From: Methylobacterium sp. WSM2598
Lineage (GTDB): Bacteria; Pseudomonadota; Alphaproteobacteria; Rhizobiales; Beijerinckiaceae
Length of the DNA: 64,000 nt
Reading direction: 5' to 3'
NCBI RefSeq assembly: GCF_000379105.1
Contig: NZ_KB900609.1
Location: 1,761,985-1,825,984 of the forward strand
The translations under genes were made by a program, and so were the position numbers. This document shows, in pieces, positions 1 to 7,926 of the stretch. The notes beneath the pieces are model-generated. The model searched no databases. It saw only the letters and a program-made list of their open reading frames with translations, and was not told where the DNA came from. The first letter of the stretch is position 1. Each line of letters starts with the position of its first letter.

Positions 1-252
1 CTTGGAGTGCAGCACGACCGCGTCCGCCGTCGTGTAGAAGCAGTTGACCGGGCAGACGGCCGCGCAGGGCGCGTCCGTGCAGTGCATGCAGGCCATCGAC
101 ACCGAGCGCTCGCCCGGCTTGCCGTCGTTGAGCGTGATCACCCGGCGCCGGTTGATGCCCCAGGGCACCTCGTGCTCGTTCTTGCAGGCGGTGACGCAGG
201 CGTTGCACTCGATGCAGCGGTCGGCGTCGCAGAGGAACTTCATTCGCGCCAT
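1..252 (-). CDS. fdhB: Formate dehydrogenase beta (iron-sulfur) subunit, partial
   Basis: This is the N-terminal 84 residues of the electron-transfer subunit of a respiratory-type formate dehydrogenase; the rest lies beyond the window start. It relays electrons from the molybdenum subunit through [4Fe-4S] clusters to the membrane partner or other acceptors. Two ferredoxin-type cysteine groups are visible: C13, C16, C19, C23 (CIECNACVTAC) and C55, C58, C63, C67 (CMHCTDAPCAAVC), typical of FdoH/FdnH-like proteins. The start is ATG at 252; an in-frame ATG at 243 is the alternative. It follows the alpha subunit by 18 nt on the same strand, so both are surely co-transcribed. A gamma subunit, if present, would be outside the window. 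Confidence 0.93.
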   Translation of the reverse strand, partial: MARMKFLCDADRCIECNACVTACKNEHEVPWGINRRRVITLNDGKPGERSVSMACMHCTDAPCAAVCPVNCFYTTADAVVLHSK

Positions 253-270
253 GGTCTTGGCCTCACATCC

Positions 271-3234
271 TTACGCGGCCTGGATCTGGCAGAGGGTGAC
301 CTTGGTCTCCTGCATCCCCGTGACGGGGTCGAAGCCGTAGGTCGTGACCGTGTTGACGCTCTCGCCCAGCACCACGGGGTCGGTGCCCTTCGGGTAGAAG
401 GCGCGCATGTCCTTGCCCTGGTACCAGCCCGAGAAGTGGAACGGCATCCAGGCCACGCCCTTCGCCACCCGGTCGGTCACCAGCGCCTTCACCTTGGTCT
501 TGGCGCCGTTCTCCGGGCCGTAGACCCAGACGAACTGCCCGTCCCTGATGCCGCGCTCGGCCGCGTCCTGCGTGTTCACCTCCACGAACATGTCCTGCTG
601 CAACTCGGCGAGCCAGGGGTTCGAGCGCGTCTCCTCGCCGCCGCCCTCGTACTCGACGAGGCGGCCCGACGACAGGATGATCGGGAAGTCCCTGGCGATG
701 GCCCGGTCCACCGCCGCCTTCTGGACCGAGAAGCCGAGGTTCGGCATGCGGAACTGGCGCTCGTCGGGCCGGGTCGGGTACTTGGCGACGAGGTCGGGCC
801 GGGGCGAGTAGATCGGCTCCCGGTGCACCGGCACCGGGTCGGGCAGGTTCCAGGCATTCGCCCTCGCCTTGCCATTGCCGAAGGGCGTGACGCCGTGCTC
901 CAGGCAGACCCGCTGGATGCCGCCCGACAGGTCGGTGGCCCAGCTCACCGCGTCGATGTTATTGCCGCCGATCCGGGTGATGACGGCCATCTCCTCGGGC
1001 GTCAGGTCCCTGTCCCAGCCGAGCTTCTTGAAGACACCCATGGTGAATTCGGGGTAGCCGTCTGTCAGGTCGGAGCCGACGGAGAAGGAATCCTCGGCCA
1101 GCAGGGTCTGGCCGTTGCGCTCGGTGCCGAACCGCGCCCGGAAGGTGCCGCCGCCGTCCTTCACGTGCAGGGCCGTGTTGTAGAGGATGTGCGTGCCGGG
1201 ATGGCGGATCTCCGGCTTGCCCCAGCACGGCCAGGGCAGGCCGTAATAGTCGCCGCCGACCTCCGGATCGTCCTTGGGCGCGCGCAGCGTCACGAGATCG
1301 AACTTGTGCTGGTTGCGCATGTGCGCCTTCAGGCGCTCCGGGCTCTGCCCGCAATAGCCCGTCGACCAGCCGCCGCGGTTGATCTCCCGCAGCAGGTCCT
1401 CCGCCTCCGGCACGCCGTCCGTTACCTTGATGTTCTTGAACATCCGGTCGGCGAAGCCGAGCTTGGCGGCGAGCCGGTAGATCACCTCGTAGTCGTTCTT
1501 CGATTCGAAGGCGGGCTTCACGATCTGCTCGCCCCATTGCAGCGAGCGGTTCGAGGCCGTGCGCGACCCGTCCATCTCCAGCGAGGTGCAGATCGGCAAG
1601 AGGTAGGTGTTGTCCCGCCGCGCGTCGAGCGCCGCGAAGGTGGTCGGGTGCGGGTCGGCCACGACCAGGAGGTCGAGGGCGCTCATGCCCTTCACGGCCT
1701 CGGGCAGGCGCGTCACGGTGTTGCCGCCGTGGCCGAACACCATCATGGCCCGCAGGGGCGCCCGCTGGTCGACCTGGTCGGCCGGCAAGGTGACGGCGTC
1801 GAACCAGCGCGTCGAGGTGATCCCGGGCGCCTCCATGTTCTCCTTGCGCGAGCGCGCCTTGCGCCCGGCCAGCGTCGGCACCTCGTCGAAGCGCGATTGC
1901 AGCCACTCGTACTCGACGTCCCAGACCCGGGCCCAGTGCCGCCAGCCGCCCTCGACGAGCCCGTAATAGAGCGGCAGCGTCGTCACATCGAGGCCGAGAT
2001 CGGTCGCGCCCTGGACGTTGGTGTGCCCGCGGAAGATGTTGGCGCCCGTGCCGGGCTTGCCGACGTTGCCGGTCGCGAGGCACAGGATGCAGAAGGCCCG
2101 CACGTTGGCGGTGCCGACCGTGTGCTGGGTCGCGCCCATGCACCAGATCAGGGTCGCGGGCTTCTCCTTGGCGAAGAGTTCGGCCACGCGCCGCAGCTGC
2201 TCGCCCGGCACGCCGGAGACCCGCTCGACCTCCTCGGGGGTCCACTTGGCGACCTCCTTGCGGACATCCTCCATGGCGTAGACGCGGCTGCGGATGAACT
2301 CCTTGTCCTCCCAGCCGTTCTGGAAGATGTGCCAGAGCATGCCCCAGATCACCGGGATGTCGGTGCCCGAGCGCAGGCGGACGTACTCGGTGGCGTGGGC
2401 GGCCGTGCGGGTGAAGCGCGGGTCGATGACGATCAGGTTCGCCCGGTTGATCTCCTTGCCCGAGAGCACGTGCTGCATCGAGATCGGATGCGCCTCGGCC
2501 GGGTTGCCGCCCATGATGATCATGGTCTTGGCGTTGCGGATATCGTTGTAGGAATTGGTCTGGGCGCCGTAGCCCCAGGTGTTGGCGACGCCCGCCACGG
2601 TGGTCGAGTGGCAAATCCGGGCCTGATGGTCGACGTTGTTGGTGCCCCAGAACGCCCCGAACTTGCGGAACAGGTAGGACGCCTCATTCGTGAACTTGGC
2701 CGAGCCGAGCCAGTAGACCGAATCCGCGCCGCTCTTCTCGCGGATGGCGAGGAGCTTGGCGCCGATCTCGTCGATCGCCTGCTCCCAGGAGATCCGCTTC
2801 CACTCGCCGTTCTCAAGCTTGATCGGGTATTTCAGGCGGCGCTCGCCGTGCACCAGTTCGCGGATCGCCGCGCCCTTGGCGCAGTGGGTGCCGCGGTTGA
2901 TCGGGCTCGCCCAGGAGGGTTCCTGGCCGACCCAGACCCCGTTCACCACCTCGGCCGTTACCGTGCAGCCGACCGAGCAATGCGTGCAGATGTTCTTGCG
3001 GATCGTCACCTCGGGCCCGCTCACCGCCGAGCCGGCGGCCCGGGCGGGACGCACGGCGCCGAGCCGGAGGCTCCCGGCGGCCGCGAGTCCGCCCGCGGCG
3101 AGCCCGGAGCGGCGCAGGAAGCTGCGGCGATCCAGGGTCTCCGGCAGAGCACCTGCGGCCAGGGAATGATGGGCGCCGGCGGCCGGGGAGGGGGCCGCGC
3201 GGCCCGCGGCGCCGTCTCTGCGCTTCTTCAGCAT
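271..3234 (-). CDS. fdhA: Formate dehydrogenase alpha (molybdopterin) subunit, Cys type
   Basis: The 987-residue catalytic subunit oxidises formate to CO2 at a Mo/W-bis-MGD centre. Near the N terminus a twin-arginine signal (DRRSFLRRSGLAAGG, residues 35-49) predicts Tat export after folding. C83, C86, C90 and C118 hold the proximal [4Fe-4S] cluster. The metal ligand is Cys208 in QARICHSTTV, where the E. coli enzymes carry selenocysteine. The molybdopterin oxidoreductase domain follows and the C-terminal dinucleotide-binding domain ends the protein. Length is close to FdnG/FdoG (about 1015). GAGGG before the ATG is a good ribosome site. It lies 7 nt after a small Tat protein and 18 nt before the beta subunit, downstream of its TorD-type chaperone. 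It resembles the FDH3 type of Methylobacterium. Confidence 0.96.
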   Translation of the reverse strand: MLKKRRDGAAGRAAPSPAAGAHHSLAAGALPETLDRRSFLRRSGLAAGGLAAAGSLRLGAVRPARAAGSAVSGPEVTIRKNICTHCSVGCTVTAEVVNGVWVGQEPSWASPINRGTHCAKGAAIRELVHGERRLKYPIKLENGEWKRISWEQAIDEIGAKLLAIREKSGADSVYWLGSAKFTNEASYLFRKFGAFWGTNNVDHQARICHSTTVAGVANTWGYGAQTNSYNDIRNAKTMIIMGGNPAEAHPISMQHVLSGKEINRANLIVIDPRFTRTAAHATEYVRLRSGTDIPVIWGMLWHIFQNGWEDKEFIRSRVYAMEDVRKEVAKWTPEEVERVSGVPGEQLRRVAELFAKEKPATLIWCMGATQHTVGTANVRAFCILCLATGNVGKPGTGANIFRGHTNVQGATDLGLDVTTLPLYYGLVEGGWRHWARVWDVEYEWLQSRFDEVPTLAGRKARSRKENMEAPGITSTRWFDAVTLPADQVDQRAPLRAMMVFGHGGNTVTRLPEAVKGMSALDLLVVADPHPTTFAALDARRDNTYLLPICTSLEMDGSRTASNRSLQWGEQIVKPAFESKNDYEVIYRLAAKLGFADRMFKNIKVTDGVPEAEDLLREINRGGWSTGYCGQSPERLKAHMRNQHKFDLVTLRAPKDDPEVGGDYYGLPWPCWGKPEIRHPGTHILYNTALHVKDGGGTFRARFGTERNGQTLLAEDSFSVGSDLTDGYPEFTMGVFKKLGWDRDLTPEEMAVITRIGGNNIDAVSWATDLSGGIQRVCLEHGVTPFGNGKARANAWNLPDPVPVHREPIYSPRPDLVAKYPTRPDERQFRMPNLGFSVQKAAVDRAIARDFPIILSSGRLVEYEGGGEETRSNPWLAELQQDMFVEVNTQDAAERGIRDGQFVWVYGPENGAKTKVKALVTDRVAKGVAWMPFHFSGWYQGKDMRAFYPKGTDPVVLGESVNTVTTYGFDPVTGMQETKVTLCQIQAA

Positions 3235-3241
3235 CGCGCCC

Positions 3242-3460
3242 TCACTTCTTCAGGGTCTCGTAGCCGTTGGTCCGGTAGAAGGCCTTCACGTGGTCCGTCT
3301 CCCGGTAGCGTGCGCGGGTCTCCTCCGAGCCCGGATCGTAGGCCTTGGCCTCCCCGGTCGAGAGCGGCGAGACCAGGGCCGCGGCCGCGGCCGCGGTGCC
3401 ACCGCCGAGCGCGCGAAAGAATTGCCTGCGGCCAAGCTGGTCATTCCTGTCCGATTTCAT
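3242..3460 (-). CDS. Small Tat-signal protein of formate dehydrogenase loci
   Basis: This 72-residue protein is almost entirely a twin-arginine signal (LGRRQFFRALGGGTAAAAAAL) followed by about 35 polar residues ending in NGYETLKK. Such proteins are a recognised family found next to formate dehydrogenases (formate dehydrogenase region TAT target), but their role is not established. It sits between the chaperone gene and the alpha subunit in the same operon. The ATG at 3460 is preceded by GAGGAGCGGG, a strong ribosome site. One inference is that it helps export or membrane placement of the enzyme, for example by bringing a Tat signal to the complex. Confidence 0.85.
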   Translation of the reverse strand: MKSDRNDQLGRRQFFRALGGGTAAAAAALVSPLSTGEAKAYDPGSEETRARYRETDHVKAFYRTNGYETLKK

Positions 3461-3489
3461 GTCCCGCTCCTCGGTTGCGGTGACCGGCC

Positions 3490-4137
3490 TCACGCGTCGA
3501 TGGCGAAGGCAGCGGTCTCGATCTCGATGAAACTCCGCCCGAGCGCTCCGACCGCCCGGTAGAGGGGCGTCGCCGCCTCGGTCTCGATGTCCTCGAAGAG
3601 GCGGCGCGCCCAGGGTTTCAGGTGGCGCTCGAAGAAGAGCTGCTCGCTTGGCGATTCCGCCCCGAAGCGCCGCTCCGCCAGCGCGGCCATCACCTCGAGG
3701 AGAATCGCGATGTGGTCCTCGGGTTCGCTCACCCGCGGGTCGCGCTCGATGCCGAGCCGCGCCAGATCCTCGCGCAGCCGGGCCAGCGGGCGCTCGTTGA
3801 GGAAGCCGGTGAGGTAATAGGAGGCGTAGGGCAGGATCTTGCCGCGCCCGACGCCGATGAAGAGCTCGAAATAGTCGCGTTCCACGGCGCGAAGGTCGGC
3901 CTCGGCGGCCGCATCCGCCAGGGCGGCGTGCGCCTGCCCGAGCGGCGTATCGTTGCCGCTCACCCCGCGCAGCGCCTCGATGAGGCCCGCATCCGGCGCT
4001 TGGCCCAGGATCGCCGCGAGCCCGCCGTAGAGGCGCGCGCGCAACACGTCGATCTCGTCGACATTCGGGTCCTGATCCGCCACCAGCGCGTCCACACCGA
4101 GGGCTCGGTCCACTTCGACGTGCCCGACCCCTCGCAT
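3490..4137 (-). CDS. TorD/DmsD-family redox-enzyme chaperone
   Basis: A 215-residue all-alpha cytoplasmic chaperone of the TorD family, expected to bind the Tat signal and apo form of the formate dehydrogenase alpha subunit until the molybdenum cofactor is inserted. The family signature is seen as YASYYLTGF mid-protein and EPEDHIA (the E-x-x-DH motif) further on. The ATG at 4137 has GAGGG five bases upstream; a GTG at 4143 is possible. The gene is 29 nt before the small Tat protein and upstream of fdhA, which fits a dedicated maturation factor. An 84-90 nt gap separates it from the preceding DUF3306 gene, so a second promoter may lie there. Confidence 0.9.
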   Translation of the reverse strand: MRGVGHVEVDRALGVDALVADQDPNVDEIDVLRARLYGGLAAILGQAPDAGLIEALRGVSGNDTPLGQAHAALADAAAEADLRAVERDYFELFIGVGRGKILPYASYYLTGFLNERPLARLREDLARLGIERDPRVSEPEDHIAILLEVMAALAERRFGAESPSEQLFFERHLKPWARRLFEDIETEAATPLYRAVGALGRSFIEIETAAFAIDA

Positions 4138-4214
4138 CTCCACCCTCGCCTCGCGGTCGATCCGCCGCGTTTTGCAATTTGCACCATATACCGTGGCGGC
4201 CGCGCCGCAATCCT

Positions 4215-4229
4215 ACTTTTTAATGCCTC
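4215..4229. promoter_or_regulatory. Motif shared by the two formate dehydrogenase leader regions (copy 1)
   Basis: The 15-mer ACTTTTTAATGCCTC matches 13 of 15 bases with 7850-7864 (ACTTTTCAACGCCTC). It lies in the gap before the TorD-fdhA part of the operon and overlaps the stop codon of the DUF3306 gene. A second small inverted repeat (TGCAA-A-TTGCA) lies nearby at about 4171-4181. A regulator site or internal promoter is an inference only. Confidence 0.3.
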
Positions 4230-4929
4230 AAAGCGGCATCGCGCCGCCGTGGCGGCGGGCGCGGCGCCGCTTCGCGGCGTTTTCCGGGGCTTCCGGGCGG
4301 ATCTGCGCCGGCTCGGCCGCGTGGCGGGGCGGGGCGTCCGGGCCGGTCTCGGCCGCATCCGGGGCCTCCTCCCGCCCGGCCTCCTCCCGCCTGGCCTCCT
4401 CCCGCGCGGCCTCCTCCCGCGCGAGCTCGAGAGCGGGCGGGGCTTGGGGGCCGGGGAGCGCCGGGGTGACGACGCTCTCGCGCCCGGATGGCCCATCCGC
4501 GGGGTCGTGCCCGGGCGCGGCTCGGGCGGGCTCCCCCGCGATCACGCGCTCGACCATCGCGGCGACGTCGTCGGTCGGCAGGAGCGGCCCGGCGCCCGGG
4601 ACGTCGCCCGGGACGTTCCAGTCCCAGGCGTATTCGCGGGCCTCGCTCACGAAGTCGCGGATGGCGGGGTCGAGGGACCACATCCGCCGCAGCGCCGCGT
4701 TGCGCAGCGCCCTCGGCACGCCCGCCCGCAGGAACTGCGCGAGGTCGGTCTGCGGGGTCAGCGCGTCGAGGGAGGGCAGCCTCGCCAGCTCCTCGGGCGG
4801 CAGCTCCGGCTCGGCCGCGTCCGGCCCTGGCGGGGGCGCGGTCTCGCCCGCGCGGTCCGGGGTCTCCCGCACCGGGCGCGCGCCGTCGCGCTTGAGGCGC
4901 GACCACCGCGACAGGAAATCCCCGCTCAC
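4228..4929 (-). CDS. DUF3306 protein of the formate dehydrogenase operon
   Basis: A 233-residue protein whose N terminus, GDFLSRWSRLKRDG, is the hallmark of DUF3306 proteins that accompany formate dehydrogenases. The middle part (LPSLDALTPQTDLAQFLR) is conserved in the family; the C-terminal third is a low-complexity stretch rich in Ala, Glu, Arg and Pro, including a repeated REEA pattern. The start is a GTG at 4929 that overlaps the stop of the DUF3305 gene as GTGA. The biochemical role is unknown; the constant pairing with DUF3305 suggests a maturation or assembly function for the dehydrogenase. Confidence 0.85.
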   Translation of the reverse strand: MSGDFLSRWSRLKRDGARPVRETPDRAGETAPPPGPDAAEPELPPEELARLPSLDALTPQTDLAQFLRAGVPRALRNAALRRMWSLDPAIRDFVSEAREYAWDWNVPGDVPGAGPLLPTDDVAAMVERVIAGEPARAAPGHDPADGPSGRESVVTPALPGPQAPPALELAREEAAREEARREEAGREEAPDAAETGPDAPPRHAAEPAQIRPEAPENAAKRRRARRHGGAMPL

Positions 4930-5453
4930 CGCTCGTCGTCCCGGCGCCGCCCCTGGCGGGCGAGCGCCTCCGGGTCGGCGCGGTCGCGCTTGCGCTTCTC
5001 GAACGGGCGCTCGACGTGGTGGGCCGCGTAGTAGGCCGCGAGCCAGGCCTGCATCTCGGGCGGCATCGGCACCGCCTCGACGATCTCGCCGATCCCCTCC
5101 GCCAGCGCCTCGCCCTCGTAGGGATCCGCCGTCACCGTGGCGATCTCGTAGGTCTCCGGGCCGACCGGGCGCAGCGCGATCCACAGCGAGGGCTGCGCGG
5201 AGGCGAGGTTGTCGCCGTAATGGGCGGTCTCGGCCGGGTGCAGCGCGACCGTGACGCTGCCGGCGTAGAAGGTCTCCTCCGCCTCGCTCGCGCCGAGGCG
5301 GGTCCAGGGCGGCGTCTCCGGCCGGCCCGGGAGGGCGGCGACGGGGAGCCAGGCATGGCTCGCCCAGGGCCCCTTGAGGCGGCGCTTGGCGACGATCACC
5401 CCGACCTCGTAGCGGGGCGCGACGCCCGCGCGGCGCGGATCCGCCTCGCTCAC
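4926..5453 (-). CDS. DUF3305 protein of the formate dehydrogenase operon
   Basis: A 175-residue soluble protein. Recognisable DUF3305 features are the early VGVIVAKRRLKGPWASHAW segment, a central PSLWIALRP strand and a late MPPEMQAWLAAYYAAHH helix, followed by a basic tail. It begins with GTG at 5453, overlapping the upstream DUF6352 stop as GTGA, and ends with the same overlap into DUF3306, so translation of all these genes is probably coupled. No catalytic motif can be seen. Function is unknown beyond the association with formate dehydrogenase. Confidence 0.85.
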   Translation of the reverse strand: MSEADPRRAGVAPRYEVGVIVAKRRLKGPWASHAWLPVAALPGRPETPPWTRLGASEAEETFYAGSVTVALHPAETAHYGDNLASAQPSLWIALRPVGPETYEIATVTADPYEGEALAEGIGEIVEAVPMPPEMQAWLAAYYAAHHVERPFEKRKRDRADPEALARQGRRRDDER

Positions 5454-6469
5454 AGGGGTTCTCCGACGAGCGGGAGGCCGGCGATCAGGTTCTGGGGCTT
5501 CACGGTGACGCGGCGATCCGGATTCATGGCGAGCAGGAGGTAGACCGGCTGGTCTCCCAGCCGTGGGTCGAGGCCGGCCGTCTCCGCGAAGGCGAGCGTG
5601 AACAGGGCGAGCACCCGGGCGCGGGTCTCCTCGGGCAGGGCCTCGCCGCGCCAGAGCGCGTTGCCGATCCGGGTCGCCTCCGCGTCGAGGCCGACGAACC
5701 AGCGCCAGTCCCGGTCCTCGATCCGGGCGACCGGCGCCACGCTCACCCGGCGGTGCAGGAGGTGGCGGATCCAGGCCTCGATCACCCGGGCGAGCCCCTC
5801 GCGGCTGCGCGGATCGGAGCCGAGATTGAGCGCCATCGTGAAGGCGTCCGAGCGGCTCCAGTAGGTCCAGGCCGTCTCGGGCGTCAGCACGTCGAGGTCG
5901 CCGATCGGCTCGCGGCCCAGCATGGCGACGAGGGGCGAGGGCCGGGCGCGGCCCTCCTCCAGGTCGACCAGCTCGGCATCCGCCAGGAGCAGCGCGCCTT
6001 CCGTCGCCGAGACCGCCTGCACCGAGACCGCCTGCGGACGGAAGAACAGCTCGCCCGCCCGCAGCACGTAGGGGTCCTGGCAGCCGTCGAGGGCGTTGCG
6101 CAGGATGAGGTGGACGAGCTGGTTGAGGAAGAGCGGCGGCGTCCCCCCGCCGCCCCGGCGCACGAGGTCGAGATACGCGTCCTCGACCGAACGGGCCGCC
6201 AGCAGCCGGTCGCGGAAGGCGAGCACGACCTGCCAATTCTCGCGCGCGTCGGCATCCGCGACGGCGGCGACCTCCTCCGGCGCCACGGCGCGGCGCGGCG
6301 CGGCCCGCAGGCGCGCGTGCAGCGCCCGCTCGGCTGCGCAGGCCTCCGGCGGGGGCACGAGTTCCGGCCGCGCCAGGTAGGCGAGGAGCAGCTCGTCCGT
6401 CACCGCGAGCCCGCCGCCCTCCTGGCGCCGGGCGAGGTGGTGGCCGCTCGAGACCCAGAATTCCGTCAC
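5450..6469 (-). CDS. DUF6352 protein of the formate dehydrogenase operon
   Basis: A 339-residue soluble protein starting VTEFWVSSGHHL with a GTG codon at 6469. The opening and the segment AYLARPELVPP match proteins annotated DUF6352 next to formate dehydrogenases. It is rich in helices and has no signal peptide or membrane segment. The N-terminal third carries a single notable Cys (PPEACAAE). It is joined to both neighbours by GTGA overlaps. The role is not known; its constant company of DUF3305/DUF3306 and a TorD chaperone suggests assembly, cofactor delivery or regulation of the enzyme. Confidence 0.8.
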   Translation of the reverse strand: MTEFWVSSGHHLARRQEGGGLAVTDELLLAYLARPELVPPPEACAAERALHARLRAAPRRAVAPEEVAAVADADARENWQVVLAFRDRLLAARSVEDAYLDLVRRGGGGTPPLFLNQLVHLILRNALDGCQDPYVLRAGELFFRPQAVSVQAVSATEGALLLADAELVDLEEGRARPSPLVAMLGREPIGDLDVLTPETAWTYWSRSDAFTMALNLGSDPRSREGLARVIEAWIRHLLHRRVSVAPVARIEDRDWRWFVGLDAEATRIGNALWRGEALPEETRARVLALFTLAFAETAGLDPRLGDQPVYLLLAMNPDRRVTVKPQNLIAGLPLVGEPL

Positions 6470-7029
6470 GGCGCCCGGCTCCCCATCAGGCCGACGAGGT
6501 CGACCGCCTCCTCGGGCTCGTCGTCGGTCTCGGCGAAGTCGAAGGCGCGCGCGTAGGCGTGGCGGCGGTCGGCGCCCGGCACGGCCCCCTCGCGGGGGCG
6601 CAGCACCCGGTACTGCTCGCGGATCTCCCCGGCCTCGACGGCGCGGTGGAGCGCCAGAACGGAATTCACCGGAGGCTGGCAGAGGGCGGCGGCGGCGGCG
6701 ATCTCCTCGGCCGCGGCCTCCCGCGCGGCGGCGAGGCTCGGGGCGCCGAGCCGCGCGTGGATCTGGGCCGCGAGCGCCTCGGTGGCGGCCTCCCGCTCGG
6801 CCTCGCTCGCCTCGCTGACCACCACGAGGGTCGAGAAGCCGAACGAGGCGATGCCGAGGAAGCCGGAGCGGAAGGCGATCCGCGCCTTGGGCGCCAGGGC
6901 GGCCGGATCGGCGTCGAGGAACAGGAAGGAGCCGGTCACCGCCCATTCGCCGGGTTCGGCGGCCCGCGCGAAGACGAGCGTGTCGGAGGCGTCGAGGCGC
7001 AGCGTGCGGGGCAGCTTCAGGCGGGTCAC
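6466..7029 (-). CDS. DUF6505 protein of the formate dehydrogenase operon
   Basis: A 187-residue soluble protein beginning VTRLKLPRTLRLDASD (GTG start at 7029). It has an SFLFLDAD strand, a long central helix and an acidic C terminus. It resembles the family annotated DUF6505 in formate dehydrogenase loci. Both ends overlap neighbouring genes by GTGA. No known catalytic residues were recognised. As with its neighbours, function is inferred only from location. Confidence 0.75.
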   Translation of the reverse strand: MTRLKLPRTLRLDASDTLVFARAAEPGEWAVTGSFLFLDADPAALAPKARIAFRSGFLGIASFGFSTLVVVSEASEAEREAATEALAAQIHARLGAPSLAAAREAAAEEIAAAAALCQPPVNSVLALHRAVEAGEIREQYRVLRPREGAVPGADRRHAYARAFDFAETDDEPEEAVDLVGLMGSRAP

Positions 7030-7781
7030 AGGCGCGGTGCTCCGGTCGCCGGATCGAGCCAGGCGGGCGCGCGCAGCGCCTCCCCGAGCGGCCGCGGGCG
7101 CGTCCCCTCCGGGCCGACCGCCAGGGCGTCGCCGTGCCCGTCGATGGTGAGGCGCTCGCCCGGCGGCTCGGCCAGGACGGCGCGGTAGCGCGCGAGGGCG
7201 AAGGCGAAGCCGTCCTCCTCCAGGTCGGAGAGGCCCTTCATCAGGTACTGGGCGAAGCTCTCGACGATCGGCCCGGCGGTCTCGGGCGCGAACCCCTCCT
7301 CCTCCAGCGAGGTCGAGTCCGGCGTGAGGCCGGGATCGCCGGCGTGACGCTTCGAGGCGATCAGCATGCAGGAGAAGACGAGCCAGTCCGGTACCTCGTC
7401 CTCGCCGCAGGCCTCCGGCCAGGCGAGGCGCCCGCCGCCGAGGCGCGCCCCGTCGAAGCGCAGGGTCAGCGGCCACTCGACCGCGACCGGCTTGTCGGGA
7501 GGGGCGTGGCTGCCGAGCGCGTCGGCGAGCGCGCCCATCCCGATCAGCGCCGCGCGGCGGGCGAGGCGGAGGGGCTCCTCGGGGGCGAGCACGACCGCCG
7601 CCTCGATCACGCGCTCCCCGGCCGAGAGGATGAGGGTGCCGGCCGCGTCCGCGTCCGCGGCCCGGCGGCAGGCCTCGGCCTGCGCCGATCCGGGCGGATC
7701 GAGCGTGACCAGGGTGAAGGGCGGCGGCAGCATCAGGCCGGTCGCGAGGGGCTGCGGCGTGGCGGAGTGGGCGGCGGACAT
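7026..7781 (-). CDS. Biotin/lipoate ligase-like protein lacking catalytic motifs
   Basis: This 251-residue protein resembles the biotin/lipoate-protein ligase fold: the segment VEWPLTLRFDGARLGGGRLAW aligns with the KWPND...GKKLGGIL part of BirA, and a C-terminal helical YLMKGLSDLEEDGF region follows. The two ligase signatures seem degenerate: no GRGR-type adenylate loop is present where ILSAGERVIEAAVV stands, and KWPND reads EWPLT. It is therefore probably not an active ligase. The ATG at 7781 opens the whole minus-strand operon and the stop overlaps the DUF6505 gene. It faces a divergent iron-sulfur gene across about 145 bp. Confidence 0.75.
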   Translation of the reverse strand: MSAAHSATPQPLATGLMLPPPFTLVTLDPPGSAQAEACRRAADADAAGTLILSAGERVIEAAVVLAPEEPLRLARRAALIGMGALADALGSHAPPDKPVAVEWPLTLRFDGARLGGGRLAWPEACGEDEVPDWLVFSCMLIASKRHAGDPGLTPDSTSLEEEGFAPETAGPIVESFAQYLMKGLSDLEEDGFAFALARYRAVLAEPPGERLTIDGHGDALAVGPEGTRPRPLGEALRAPAWLDPATGAPRL

Positions 7782-7849
7782 GGCGGAGAACCCCCGCGGC
7801 GGAGAACCCCCGCGCGCCGGAACAACCCTGCGCGCACGTGTCGGGTCGC

Positions 7850-7873
7850 ACTTTTCAACGCCTCCTATATAGG
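7850..7873. promoter_or_regulatory. Divergent control region of the formate dehydrogenase locus
   Basis: Between the divergent ligase-like and iron-sulfur genes lie ACTTTTCAACGCCTC (7850-7864, shared with 4215-4229) and, directly after it, the 10-bp palindrome CCTATATAGG (7864-7873). This is the only AT-rich spot in the gap and probably holds promoter or operator elements for one or both directions. Confidence 0.35.
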
Positions 7874-7926
7874 GGCGGGACGGCCTGCAAGAGGCCCGAA
7901 TTCCAGTCGAGGCCGAGGACAACACC

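Noticed and set aside
7-3483. Plus-strand open frame of about 1150 codons at the left end
   Set aside because: It runs antisense to fdhA and the small Tat gene, has low-complexity Arg/Val/Ala composition and no domain, a typical mirror frame of a high-GC gene.
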